This document shows positions 48,310 through 60,426 of a stretch of 64,000 nucleotides of DNA, in pieces. The notes below the pieces were generated by a model. The model was not told where the DNA came from, searched no databases, and was given only the letters and a program-made list of their open reading frames with translations. The position numbers were made by a program, and so were the translations under genes. The stretch spans positions 25,040,617 to 25,104,616 of the forward strand of contig JAJEKV010000002.1 in the NCBI GenBank assembly GCA_021234155.1. The letters are read 5' to 3'. Source of the stretch: Isoetes taiwanensis. Its lineage: Eukaryota; Streptophyta; Lycopodiopsida; Isoetales; Isoetaceae. Each line of letters begins with the position of its first letter. Positions within the stretch are counted from its first letter, which is position 1.

Positions 48310-49300
48310 AGTGGTTTTAGTTGCAATGAAGTGTTGTTTTATGCCAAAAACAACACCAAAATGGCCCCCAAAAGTCCACGTGGGCCTGTTTATCCCGATT
48401 TGCACAAAGAGACAGTGGTTTTTTGGCAAAAAATCCCACGGTGGTCTTTTGGCAGAAAAAAACCACGCATAGAAAAAATTGACGTAGTTTTTGTGATTTT
48501 TTTGTCAACGTGTATTTTTTTCCTTCTGATTTATTGTTTTGGAGTAGCCACGCGTTGTTTGTCTTGTAAATAGCACATGTAGGTTCGAATATTAGTACAC
48601 GTGGAAAACTAAAAAGGACAGTTGTTTCAAGGGGGATTAACTTTTGGGTGCCATACAATGTGCCTGAGTGACTTGGAGGGGGGTTTTTTCGACCCATTTC
48701 CACACGTATACGGCGGAGTTAGGGGGGTTTTTGACCACTACTTGGAGTAAGTTTTGTATGGAAGGGGTCAAATTTGCCTTTCAAAAAACCGTATACAGGG
48801 GTGTTTTTGGTCACCCTCTGCACGCACATGGCATACCCCCTTTTGTATAAGTGCATCCCCCGGGAGTTGTTTTTCTCTTTTCCATTTGTGTGTTTTTTTT
48901 TCTCTATTTGTAGTTTTTTTAAGTTGACATTGTTTTCCCAAAAAAATATACATAATTTTCAAGAAATCCACATGTTTTGTATAAAAAAACAATTTGTTTT
49001 CAAATGTTGTTTTCCTCAATGTGACATGTAGAAAGTAGAAAGTAGACGCATCATTTTTTAAAATAGTTGTTTTCAAATGTTGTTTTTGCGGGAAAAAAAA
49101 AAACCACACATGGCCTTTCATTTCTAGCGTTGTTTTTGGATCAAAATTTTAAAAACCACATAATTAGAAAAAAAATTGACATGTAGATAAAGCAATACTA
49201 CACGCCAGAGAAACAATATTACAAGTAAAACAATGTGTTGTTTTCTGAGAAACAATGTCACAAGTAAAACAATGCATTGTTTTTAATATCTAATAACCAA
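48310..49300. repeat. Left subterminal region of the 12.1-kb insert, GTTGTTTT-rich
   Basis: AT-rich with recurrent GTTGTTTT/AAAACAAC words (TTTTCAAATGTTGTTTT occurs twice near 49000-49085). A 39-bp tandem pair occurs at about 49211-49290: GAGAAACAATATTACAAGTA against GAGAAACAATGTCACAAGTA, each ending in AACAATG(T/C)(G/A)TTGTTTT, a short palindrome. No gene. Confidence 0.75.
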
Positions 49301-51430
49301 TCAAACATTGACATTTTGGCACACTCAAATAAAAATTAATACAAATCACAATTTAAAGCCAATATAATCATATTTTATTTTTTTCGGTATGAATTTTTTT
49401 TGGGAATCGAGTATTGTTTTTGACCATTATTTCTAAGTGCTTGATTCCACAAACGTTCTTTATTTTATGCCACATATCTAAGGTTGGCAAATTTTTTATC
49501 ATAAGTTCTTGTGTTAAGTTCCAATGGTACAAGAGTGGACACTTATAAAACTAAAACTATAGTAAACAATCAATTAAAATTACTTTTATATTTACAATAC
49601 AAGAACTTCATATCTTTAATATTTAACAATTGAAACCGAGATTACATTCCAATTCCAAATGATGTTTACATTCCATTTTACACTTCAAGCACCAGATCGG
49701 CTTCTCATGTTAAAAGCCAAGTTCAAAGCGATGGCTATCCCGCCTCAAGAAGAAACCAACATTAAATCAATATCGGACTGCTTTGTAAACTCACCAGCAC
49801 AGAGCCAACAAAATCATCTTGTAACAAATATTCGGATCCATTTTATTCGGGCCGCATTATCCAAGCAAAAAGACATGAAACGTTGAAAGGTTCAAGGTAT
49901 GATGTACTCGCCTGCAGACTGCCATTGTTATGGGATTTGAAACCAAGGGTCGAGTGGCAAGCTCCAAGCTCCATTAAGAGGCCTATTGCTTGAGATTTTG
50001 AGCTTTTACCCAGAAATTAAATACAATAATAATTAACCGATACGTAAGATTCAAAAATCTACGCCATCGCCGCCTCGCCATAATTGCCGCTATATTTTTC
50101 AACTCGGCTCTATACCTAACCAGCCATAGTTCCTTCAATCACTTTCTGTACCTAACCAGACCCACCTAATGCCAGGATGGCCCGACCAAACCTATCATGC
50201 AAAAACTTCTTAGATCCGTCTTTGTGCATAGAAAATAAGCGAAAAAAAGAACCTCTAGATCTTTGTTTCTGGTAAGAAAGCGGCGATGTCAAGATGCCCT
50301 AGGTGCTTGAAACCCTAAGCGCAAAAGAGTAGCTGGGATCAAATTTTCTCCTGATTTCTCAAATGGAGCTCCCAAGAAGGCCTCCGCTTTGCCCCATCCA
50401 GGCAAGAAAAGCTCCGCAGATTTGTCAAGTTTTGAGCATTCTACACCTCGCGGAAAGACGAGGCAACCGGATTTGAAGAAGTTGTAGAAAAATGAAGGCG
50501 ATGGCGCACAGAGTCAGCAGAGCCGGCCATGAAGAAACTTCAAAGGCTTGAGAAGTAAAATGCTTACGGAAATGCTCGCGTGAAATTGCCATATTTGGAA
50601 CCATAGCCATCCGGATCGCCCATAGTTGGAACCATAGCCATACTGGAGAAAGATCTTTCAAAGCGGGAGAAAGAAAGCAATGGTTGGATAAGAATCTTAT
50701 CCATTAATCTCAGCCCTTTATTTTGTAGCCAATAAAATCATAGGGCTAGGATCGCGATCTTGACGTCCATCTCTATTGTCGTCATGAATCAAGCGTTAAA
50801 AACAGAGCCAATAAGATGACAGTACCAAGATCACCATCTGGGCCGTTTATCTTCATCAAATCTGAACCGTTATTCTCACATTTGATATTTGATGGGGCAT
50901 TTTTCCACCACACATTTTAATTCTCAATTTTAGTTTTCAACCTAACTACTTCCATCTACTTCCTGCCAATCTTCAACAAGCCATATGGCCATAGCCAATA
51001 ATATGGCTGGAACATATTGTTCATTCTCAATGAGTGTTGGGATTTTGGGGTTGAAATTGAAAATCTCTCGTCAAAAGCCCGTTATCAAAGTCGGTGTTTT
51101 CCTATGGGTAAGTCAAGACATCAAAATCTTATGACAAGTTTTCATGGGTAATATCAATGCATTTTCTTTTAGGTGCCTAGAGTTTGGAAATGCTACATAT
51201 GCATTTCTAGCATTTTTTACTTGGCGCCATATATCATAAGGTAAACTTGTGGGCCATGATATGATCAATCCTTGGTCCTTTGTACTTCTAGAATGATTCT
51301 TTGGATAACCATAGAAACATTCTTTACAAAGTTAGGTCTACAAATCCATAGGTAATAAATGTTTATAATGGAATCTTGATGTCGTTCCACATGTGACACC
51401 GACAAAGGGCATGGAAAAAAAATGATGTGG
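49300..51430. other. Part of the insert without repeats or a recognised gene
   Basis: Short frames only, for example 75 residues at 49659-49886 and 78 residues at 50425-50661 (minus), with no family resemblance. The sequence around 50700-50900 has the look of ordinary plant intergenic or promoter sequence and might be captured host DNA. Confidence 0.4.
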
Positions 51431-51434
51431 CCCT

Positions 51435-52050
51435 CCAGTTGGTGACATGGCATGCCAAGTAAGCAATGTCAAGTTTTGACTAGGCCATTAATGAAAAGAT
51501 GTACATCTTTGGTTTTTCATGGGGTGACGTTGGCAAATTTTGGGTGACATGGCATCTAGGCTCCAACATGTTTGAGCATAGGTGGCATGTTTGAGCCACC
51601 TTGGCATGTTTGAGCGTACGTGGCATGTTGGAGCCTAGGTGGCATGTTTGAGCCACCTTGGAATGTTTGAGCCTAGGTGGCATGTTGGAGCCACCTTGGC
51701 ATGTTTGAACCACGTTAACCGTTCACCTAGGTGGCATGTTTGAGCCACCTTGGCATGTTGGAGCCACCTTGGCATGTTGGAGCCCTAGGTGGCATGTTTG
51801 GAGACCACGTGGCATGTTTGAGCCACCTTGGCATGTTAGAGCTTGCTTGGCATGCTTGAGCCAAATTGGCATGTTGGAGCCCACGTGGCATGTTTGAGCC
51901 ACCTTGGCATGTTAGAGCCTGCATGGCATGCTTGAGCCAAATTGGCATGTTGGAGCCCACGTGGCATGTTTGAGCCACCTTGGCAAGTTGGAGCATAGGT
52001 GGCATGTTAGAGCCCGCATGGCATGTTTGAGCATGTTGGAGCCTAGGTAG
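51435..52050 (+). repeat. Module M plus 19-bp array B
   Basis: Module M (51435-51550) contains AAGTTTTGACTAGGCCA, GACGTTGGCAAATTTTGGGT and GTGACATGGC. It is followed by about 26 units of the 19-bp repeat in plus orientation to 52050. Module M occurs again at 54737-54862 (plus) and 58078-58200 (minus). Confidence 0.92.
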
Positions 52051-52425
52051 TAGCCCATGCATTGATATAATCGAGGCCTAGTTTCTACCTTGGGATGTCA
52101 TTGCCAACCGAAGTACCAACTACCCTAGATCCATATCTTCCTTATAAGTTTCATCCGGACTCGGTTCTTGCACTAATCTTGATATGGGAAAAATAAAATC
52201 ATCGACAAGGTTAGGGGTACATGATGTATGGTCTACATTTAAGTATGTAGTCATTATTCTCGAAAGTTAAATTTCACTTTCGGGAGATACAAGCGGTTTC
52301 CACTTGCAAGGCTAAATAACAATGATCAAGACTCGCCTAGCTTTCTATAACTAGAAATTAAAATTCGCCAACATAACTAATCTCGAATACCTAAGATTCG
52401 CCTACCATTCTAAATTACACCTATG
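52051..52425. other. Unique spacer between arrays B and C
   Basis: No repeat unit, gene or motif recognised. Confidence 0.4.
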
Positions 52426-52620
52426 TAACAACATGCCACGTAGGCTCTAATAATAATAGCGTGGCTCCACCATGCCACCTAGGCTCTAACATGCCACCTA
52501 GGGTCAAGCATGCCACATCGGCTCCAACATGCCAAATACGCTCCAACATGTCAAGTTCTCTAACATGCCAATGTGGGTCAGGCATGGCACCTAGGCTCAA
52601 GCATGCCATCTAGGCACTCC
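52426..52620 (-). repeat. 19-bp array C, inverted orientation
   Basis: Units read as CAACATGCCACCTAGGCTC on the plus strand, the reverse complement of the unit in arrays A, B and E. About ten decayed units. Confidence 0.9.
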
Positions 52621-52624
52621 GAGT

Positions 52625-54455
52625 GGGGATATGGCACGTAAACCCTGTGCCTTGCTAGGTTATTGTAGGGTTTACGTTATGGAGGTCGGGCTTTGGTCCG
52701 TTGCACTTGGGACATGGTCGAGCAGCTGCTGTTGAAAACACAAGGCAGTAGAAATTGCAAGAATGGCTTATTCTCCTCCTAGTTTTGCAATTAAAAGTGT
52801 AGAGCGCCTTATGCAGTAGCAAAATTGTTTGGGGTCACTCGAATTGGCGACTAGATCGAAACTCTATTATTTCAGTTCTCATAGCTCCCCATGCATGTTT
52901 AGAAATGGTCCACCTAGTTATCAAAGAAGTCGACCACGTATCAAAGAAGTCCATTCCGGAGCCTTTGTACTGCCCGAACTTGGGTTTCTACACGGTCGAC
53001 TGCAGGACACTTTGCGGAGGGATATGTTCTCCCGGACAGATCTTGAATTTTCTTGAGCCTGCTCGAAGCAAGTTACTTGAATGGAGAATCTAAACGATTT
53101 GGATAGGGAAACCGGTCCCAACAAGGGAGGCATTGGCATTTGCCCTCGGGAAGAAAACCGTAGGAAAGCTTGCCTCGGTAAATCAAAAACCCCATTTCGG
53201 CCGGTTTCTATTGCTTCTTGTTTTCAAGCTGACTTCTCGACCATGTCTCAAGTGCAAGCCGAATAAAACTTCGACCTCCATAACGTAAACCCTACAATAA
53301 CCTAGCAACGCAGGGGTTTACGTTTGGAGGCCTCATACCTATCCAGATTGGACGGGATCTTGCACAATGTCATGAGGTAGTGGAGGGCATTGGCCTTAAG
53401 AGGGAGCCCTAAAACCTTCGGAAGAAGTTCGTCCCAAAGGTCCTCTCTAGAGGGTCCTTGGCCACGAGACGGGAGCAATTCTCCCACCCCCGGGCGTGTG
53501 ATCGACTACGCCAGCGGACTCGAAACATCGGCATTACCACGGAGACCAAGTTTCGCGGGCGTAAGACCACCCTCGCTCCCTTAAGCGCCAAAGTAGCTCA
53601 TGTCCAACACGTCAGAGTGAATTGGCCTTAGCGGAGGTGCGGAATCTCGCCATGTAGAGGGTTCGTGTTTCTTTGCTGCAAAAATGACCGTGTAACTTGG
53701 TCCCTAGGGTAATTTCGCTTTTAAGACGACATGGCGAAGTCAAATCTCCATTCGAGCCTTTGTACTTTGCCGAACGACAAAACACTTGGGTTTCTACGGG
53801 GGGCCGCGGTGACACTTTATGAGGGATATGTTCTCCGGGGACGGATCTTGAATTTTCTTGAGCCTCGCCGAAGCAAGTTACTTGAATGGAGAATTCAACG
53901 GCCGGATAGGAAACTAGGGTTCCGGAAGGGAGGCATTGGCATTTGCCCGGGAGGAGCAATCGGTAGGAAAGCACATACCGGTAAATCCAAACCCCATTTC
54001 GCCAGTTTCTATTGCTTTTGTTTTCAAGCTGCTGACTTCGACCGACCATGTCTCAAGTGCAAGCTGAATAAAACTTCGACCTCCATAACGTCAACCCTAC
54101 AATAACCTAGCAATTACTGGGGTTTACGTTTAGGAGGCCATACCCAGCCGATTGGACCGGGATCTTGCACAATGTCATGAGGTAGTGGGAGGGCATTGAT
54201 GCGGAAAGATGGAGCCCTAAACCTTCTAGAAGAAGTTTGTCCCAAAGGTCCTCTGCGGAGGGTCGTGGGACGGGCAACTCTCTCCCACCCGGGCCTTGAT
54301 GATTCGACTGCCAGCGGACTGAAACATTGACATTACCACGGGAGACCAAGTTTCGGGGGAGATAGACCACCCGGACAGCCCGAATTTTCTTGAGCCCGCC
54401 AAAGTAGCTCATGTCCAACACATTCGTAGTGAATTGGCCTTAGCGGATTCGTCCC
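52625..54455. repeat. Tandem modules of about 800 bp related to 9660-10025
   Basis: The stretch 52960-53340 recurs at 53755-54145 (period near 800 bp): shared phrases are GGGATATGTTCTCC, ATCTTGAATTTTCTTGAGCC, GACCATGTCTCAAGTGCAAG and GGGATCTTGCACAATGTCAT. Foldbacks of the AGGGTTTACGTTATGGAGG type lie at the module borders. Peptides such as ILNFLEPARSKLLEW occur in both but are interrupted and belong to no family I know. Confidence 0.85.
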
Positions 54456-54459
54456 AAAG

Positions 54460-54862
54460 GTTCCAACATGCCACCTAGGTTCCAACATGCCAAGGTGGCT
54501 CAAACATGCCACGTGGACTCCAACATGCCACGTGGGCTCTAACATGCCACGTGGGCTCTAACATGCCAAGGTGGCTCAAACATGCCACCTAAGCTCTAAC
54601 ATGCCACCCTAGGCTCAAACATGTCAATGTGGCTCCATATGCCACGTAGGGCTCCAACATGCCACCTAGGTTCCAACATGCAAGGTGGCTCGGGGCATGC
54701 CACCTAGGCTCAAGCATGCCACCTAGGCACTCCAAGTGGTGACATGGCATGTCAAGTAAGCAAGGCCAAGTTTTGACTAGGCCAAAAATGAAAAGATGTC
54801 CATCTTTGGTCTTTTCATTGGGTGATGTTGGCAAATTTTGGGTGACATGGCTAGATGGTGGT
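54460..54862 (-). repeat. 19-bp array D (inverted) followed by module M
   Basis: Array D spans 54460-54735 in minus orientation and is followed directly by module M (54737-54862) in plus orientation. The same pair in mirror image lies at 58078-59720, so the two enclose 54.9-58.1 kb as a large inverted repeat. Confidence 0.92.
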
Positions 54863-54954
54863 GACGTGACTAGGACTTTATGCAAAAATATGATAACCTT
54901 TGAAATTTTTGTAGAGGAGTTTGGCAAGGGATAGAATAGAAGGATCTTGGAGAA

Positions 54955-55500
54955 CTCACAAGCCCCTTTCCAAAGGAAGGGGAGTGCGGATCAGCATGTT
55001 CGCAGGGGGATTTCGACCCCATCTCCGGAGCATGGTCCCCAGAGCATACCAAGGAGAACTCCATGCAAAGTTTAGGATGTGAGTCTCCGTCTTGGCCTTT
55101 CGAGATGTAAACCCTAGCAAACCCTAGGGTTTGATAGGGTTTACATTCTGGGGATGCTCGATGACCCGTGAGGGCCCGAGGATCGGCGTGGAATACCCGC
55201 TTTGGATTACCCCTCATGGTTTGGGAGGCGAGCCAAATTTCCGCAGTAAACATACCTTCCGGAGACTCCCTTCACAAGCCCCTTTCCAAAGTGAAGGGGA
55301 GTGCCGGAAAAGCATCTTTGTGGGGGATTTGACCCCATCTCTCGGGCATGGTCCCCGAGCACACGCAGAACTCCATGCAAGTTTTCGGATGTGTTAGTCT
55401 CGTCTTGGCCTTTCGAGATAAACCCCTACCAAAACCCTAGGGTTTGGTAGGATTTGATACTGGGGATGATCCTCGATCAAGAGGGCCGTGGAACTTGTCC
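54955..55500. repeat. Two-copy module of about 310 bp with AAACCCTAG-type palindromes
   Basis: Copies 54955-55245 and 55268-55500 share ACAAGCCCCTTTCCAAAG, GACCCCATCTC and CTTGGCCTTTCGAGAT. In copy 1 the segment 55108-55147 is a palindrome built from GTAAACCCTAGCAAACC and its reverse complement with one mismatch. Copy 2 has a decayed version near 55415-55455. Confidence 0.88.
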
Positions 55501-57960
55501 CCTAGGGTAATTTCGGCGTTCGGATGACATGGAGAGGTCGGATCACCAATCCGGGGCCTCCTCCATGCCCTAAAATAAAAACGTGGTCTAAACCCTGTCG
55601 GGGCCAAGCGGTGGCCATCCCAATAAAAATCAAAGGGTCTAAAAGCTCACCCGAAATCACCAGGGATTTTCCTCAGATGCTCGGGGCCACTTGGCAAACC
55701 AACCGGCTGAAAACCATGATTTTTCCGCCCCATGCATTAATCATGAATTCCGGATCATAAACACAAAAAAGCACGAGATAAAAATCTGGGTCTCGAAAAA
55801 AGGTGAAATCTTGGCGGGATGTGCAGCATGCCTTTGCTGCACATGCGAAAGAAAATGCACCGCAATGGAAGCCAAGCGGAGGCATGAGGCGAAGCTTCCG
55901 AGCCAACCCCCTTAGGAGGCCACCGGTCGATGGCGTCCCCTTGGGCGGTGGAGCTAGCTTTGCTTCTCCGTGGTCACATGTATACCACCTAGCGGGTCCT
56001 AGTCTTTGCTATTCTCACTCGATCTTCTACCGGGGCCTCGGGGTGACCCCTGGGTATCTTGTTCTCATGAGGCTAGTCCAAGCCGGGGGGGCCTGGACCC
56101 CCCACTCGGGAACTTAGGCGGCTCTGCCAATGGACCCGGAACATCCCCATTACCTAGGAGACCAAGTTTTCAGGCGGAAGACCACCCCTCTCCAAGAAAC
56201 GCCAAAGTGGGTCGTTTACACACACTTGTAGTCAATTGGCATGGAGGTGGATCTTTGAATACCTCCTAGTGGGGGTAAGTGATTGATCCCCAGGAAAAGC
56301 GGTAGTGGAACTTGTCCTCTAGGGTAATTTAGGCGTTCGGGACGATGTGGAAGGTCGGATCGCCAATCCGGGCCTCCTCCATGCCCCAAAATCGAAAACG
56401 TGGTCTAAACCATCGGAGGCCAGCGGTGGCCATCCCAATCAAAAATTGATGGTCTAAAGCTGCCTGAAAATACCGGGATTTTTCAGACGCCATGACCACT
56501 TGGTAAGCCAGCTGGCTGAAAATCAGGATTTTTCCCCGCCCAATGCATTAATTATGAATTTCGGAGCATAAACACAAAAACACGAGATAAAAATCCGGGT
56601 CTCGAAAAAGGTGAAATCTTGGCGGGATATGCAACATGACGCTGCACACGCTAAGAGAAAAATGCACCGAGCAAGAGAAGCACAAGCGAGCAGGCATGAG
56701 ACGAAGCTTCGAAAGCCAACCCCTTTCCCGGAGGCCACCGGCGGTAACGCCCCACCGGGCGGTGGAGCTAGCTTTTCTTCTCCGTGGTCACATGTATACC
56801 ACCTAGCAGTCCTAGTGCTCCTATTGTCACTTCAATCTTCTACCAGGGCCCTGTGGTGAACCCCAAGTATCTTGTTCTTGCTGGCTAATCCAAGCCGGGC
56901 CGAGAGGATCTGGGCTGGACCCCCACTCAACCCAAGAGGCTGGCTCGCCAATGGACCCAGGAACATCCCCATTACCTAGGGGACCAAGTTTCAGGCGTAA
57001 GACCACCCCCTCTCCAAGAAACGCCAAAGTAGGTCGTTTACTACCACTTGTAGTCAATTGGCATGGAGGTGGATCTTTGAATACCTCCTAGTGAGGGGTA
57101 AGTGATTGATCCCCCAGGAAAACTCGCCGTGGAACTTGTCCCCTAGGGTAATTTTCGCTGCTCCGGAGGACGCTGGCGCAGGTCGGATCGCCAATGGGGC
57201 CTCCTCCATGCTCCAAAATCGAAAAGCGTGGTCTAAAACCTGTCAAGGCCAGCGGTGGCCATCCCAATCAAAAATCGAGGGTCTAAAACTCATCCGAAAT
57301 ACCGGGATTTTCCTATACTCTCGGGGCCACTTGGCAAGCCAGCTGGCTGAAAACCAGGATTTTTCCCTGCCCCATGCATTAATTATGAATTCCGGAGCAT
57401 AAACACAAAGAAAAGCACGGGAAAAAATTCGGATCTCGAAAAAGGTGAAATCTTGGCGGGGATAATGTGCGACATGACTGCCACACGCAAAGAGAAAATG
57501 CACCGGCAATGGAAGCACAAGCGCAGGCATGAGACGAAGCCCGAGCCAACCCCCTTCCAGGAGACCACGGGTCGGTCCTACTAGGTAGTGGAGCTAGCTT
57601 TGCTTCTCCGCGGGTCACATGTATACCACCTAGCAGTCCTAGTCTTGCTATTCTCACTTCAATCTTCTACCAGGGGCCTCGGGGTGAACCCCAAGTATCT
57701 TGTTCTCGCAGGCTAGTCCAAGCTGGGGCTAAAAATCATCCGGAAATACTAGGGGGGATTTTCCTATACTCTCGGGGCCACTTGGCAAGCCAGGTGGCTG
57801 AAAACCAGGATTTTTCCCCTTGTCCCCATGCATTAATTATGAATTTCCGGAGCATAAACACAAAGAAAAGCACGATAAAAATCTGGTCTCAAAAAGGTGA
57901 AATCTTGGCGGGATGTGCAAAGATGACGATGCAAGATAATGCAAGAGAAAAATGCGGGAT
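55488..57960. repeat. Tandem array of an 820-bp module, three copies plus a partial fourth
   Basis: Copies start at the phrase GTGGAACTTGTCC near 55488, 56307 and 57127 (period about 820 bp). A fourth, lacking its first 250 bp, runs from about 57735 to 57960. Shared phrases are GGCCACTTGGCAA, CCATGCATTAATCATGAATT and GGTGAAATCTTGGCGGGA. Frames are open for 60-100 residues in places but differ between copies, so no protein is claimed. Confidence 0.92.
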
Positions 57961-58077
57961 ATGTGACCAAGCATATATACCTACCTTTCGGAGACTCCCC
58001 TTCACAAGAAAGGGGCGGTCGTCGAGGTGCCCGTAGGTGTTTGCAAAGACATCCAAGGTCCATGTCACCATCATCTA

Positions 58078-59720
58078 GCCGTGTCACCTAAAATTTGCCA
58101 ACATCACCCAATGAAAAAAGACCAAAGATGGACATCTTTGTTTTTTAACCTAGTCAAAACTTGACCTTGCTTACTTGGCATGCCATGTCACCACTTGGGG
58201 TGCCCTGGGTGGCATGCTTGAGACTAGGTGGCATGCAGAGCCACCTTGGCATGTTGGAGACGCATGGCATGTTGGAGCCACCTTGGCATGTTGGAGCCCA
58301 CGTGGCATTATGGAGTCCACGTGGCATGTTTGAGCCACCTTGGCATGTTGGAGCCTAGGTGGCATGTTTTGAGCCCACCTTGGCATGTTTGAGCCAATCG
58401 GCATGTTTGAGCTGGGTGGCATGTTGGAACCTAGATGGCATGTTTGAGACACCTAGGAATGTTGGAGCCTAGGTGGCATGTTGGAGCCAACGTGGCATAT
58501 TTGAGCCACCTTGACAAGTTAGAGCATACGTGGAATGTTTGAGCCCGCGTGGCATGTTTGAGCACGTTGGAGCCTAGGGTGGCATGTTTGAGCCATTTTG
58601 TCATGTTGCGACCTGGGTGGCATGTTTGGAGCCACCTTTTCATGTTCGAGCCTAGGTGGCATGTTGGAGCCACCTTGGCATGTGGGAACCACCTTGGCAT
58701 GTTTGAGCCTAGGTGGCATGTTTGAGCCACCTTGGCATGTTGGAGCCCCGTGGCATGTTTGAGCCACCTTGGCATGTTTGAGCACGTTGGAGCCTAGGTG
58801 GCATGTTTGAGCCACCTTGGCATGTTGGAGCCACCTTGGCATGTTGGAGCCTAGGTGGCATGTTGGAGACCACGTGGCATGTTTGAGCCACCTTGCCATG
58901 TTAGGAGCCTAGGTGGCATGTTGGAGCCTGTAGGTGGCATGCTTGAGCCACCTTGGCATGTTGGAGCCCACGTGGCATATTTGAGCCACCTTGGCAAGTT
59001 GGAGCATAGGTGGCATGTTGGAGGCCAGCGTGGCATGTTTGAGCATGTTGGAGCCTGGGTGGCATGTTGGAGCCACCTTGGCACGTGGCATGTTGGAGCC
59101 CATTGGCATGTTTGAGCCTAGGTGGCGGGGTTAGAGCCACGGTGGCATGTTGGAGCCTAGGTGGCATGTTTGAGCCAACTTGGCATATTTAAGCCTAGGT
59201 GGCATGTTGTGAGCCACTTTGGCATGTTGGAGGCTAGGTGGCATGGTGGAGCCCACGTGGCATGTTTGAGCCACCTTGGCATGTTTGAGCCTAGGTGGCA
59301 TGTTGGAGCCTAGGTGGCATGTTTGAGCCCACCGGCATGTTTGAGCCTAGGTGGCATGTTGGGAGCCTAGGTGGCATGTTTGAGCCACCTTGGCATGTTT
59401 GGAGCCTAGGTGGCATGTTGGAGCCACCTTGGCATGTTGGAGCCTAAGTGAGCCCTGCAGATGGCATGTTTGAGCCTATGTGGCATGTTTGAGCCACCTA
59501 GGAATGTTGGAGACCTAGGTGGCATGTTGGAGCCCACGTGGCATATTTGGAGCCACCTTGGCAAGTTGGAGCATAGGTGGCATGTTGGAACTGCGTTGGC
59601 ATGTTTGAGCACGTTGGAGCCTAGGTGGCATGTTTGAGCCATTTTGTCATGTTGGAGCCTAGGTGGCATGTTGGAGCCACCTTGGCATGTTAGAGCCACC
59701 TTGGCATGTTGGTGCCCACG
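58078..59720 (+). repeat. Module M (inverted) followed by 19-bp array E
   Basis: Module M is in minus orientation at 58078-58200. The longest 19-bp array follows, about 80 units to 59720. Types with CTAGG, CACCTT and CCACGT at the variable positions alternate without a fixed order; single-base insertions (TTTGGAGCC) are frequent. Confidence 0.95.
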
Positions 59721-59739
59721 TTATGCAAAAATAGGTGTT

Positions 59740-60300
59740 AAGTAATTGAAGTAGTTGAAGTAACTTGTGTTACATGGAATACTAGTATAAGAACATGTGA
59801 TCGCACGTGCATCACATGTAGCAAATCAAGTACTACGTCCTACCACTATAAAGACCCCGTGATATGGAAGGATAGGACATGTAGAGAATCAAGTACTCTT
59901 TCCTACTTCTATAAAGACATGTGAGAATAGAAGTATTACACATGTCGTAATTCATGTATTCTTTCCTACAATGCCTTAGCAAATAAAGTACTCTGTCCTA
60001 CTACTATAAAGACATGTGACAATAGAAGTATTACACGTATTACAATGCGTAATTCATGTATTCTTTCCTACAATGCCTTAGCAAATAAAGTACTGGCCGT
60101 ACTACTATAAAGACATGTGAATGGAAGTATAGGACATGTAGAGAATCAAATATTCTTTCCTACATCTATAAAGACATGTGACAATAGAATTATTAGACAT
60201 GTAGAAATTCAAGTACTCTTTCCTACAGTGGATTGTATTATAAAATGACATGTCACAATAGAAGAAACTACAAAACAACAATTGGATGTTTTAGTCCTTT
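59740..60300. repeat. Right subterminal repeats of the 12.1-kb insert
   Basis: Irregular direct repeats of 60-110 bp with the words CTATAAAGACATGTGA, AATAGAAGTATTA, GACATGTAGAGAATCAA and TACTCTTTCCTAC recur from about 59835 to 60260. They lie inside the right terminal inverted repeat. Confidence 0.85.
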
Positions 60301-60426
60301 CACAAAAAAAGAACACCATTATCGAACAAAACCATACCTTCACAAATCCACATGTAGGATTCTTTGAAAACAGGACATGTAGACCTACCAAAACTGATGT
60401 TTTCAACAGTGGACCAAAAACCGGGG

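Larger units (their letters stand above)
48290..60426. mobile_element. 12.1-kb insert with 18-bp terminal inverted repeats, splitting the gypsy RT
   Basis: The left end CCCCGAATTTTGGTCCAC (48290-48307) and the right end GTGGACCAAAAACCGGGG (60409-60426) are inverted copies with 16 of 18 matches. Both ends abut reverse-transcriptase sequence, and the RT frame is kept across the two borders. Three bases beside the ends (CGA and TGA on the plus strand) may be a decayed 3-bp duplication. Subterminal regions carry short repeats. No transposase was recognised within 12 kb; the inside is satellite arrays and modules. Best reading: a large non-autonomous DNA transposon, CACTA- or Mutator-like in style but with unfamiliar ends. 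Confidence 0.65.

Noticed and set aside
55108-55147. Interstitial telomere
   Set aside because: Only two AAACCCT units on each side in a palindrome, not a tandem TTTAGGG tract.
52625-57960. Possible transposase within the 12.1-kb insert
   Set aside because: Peptides repeated in the modules change frame between copies and contain no DDE, zinc-finger or helicase motif that I could see.
58195-59720. Array with regular units considered as CRISPR-like
   Set aside because: Units are contiguous 19-mers without unique spacers, and the DNA is plant nuclear. It is a minisatellite.
48290-60426. Helitron as explanation of the 12.1-kb insert
   Set aside because: The ends are inverted repeats rather than TC and CTRR, and the insertion is not between A and T.
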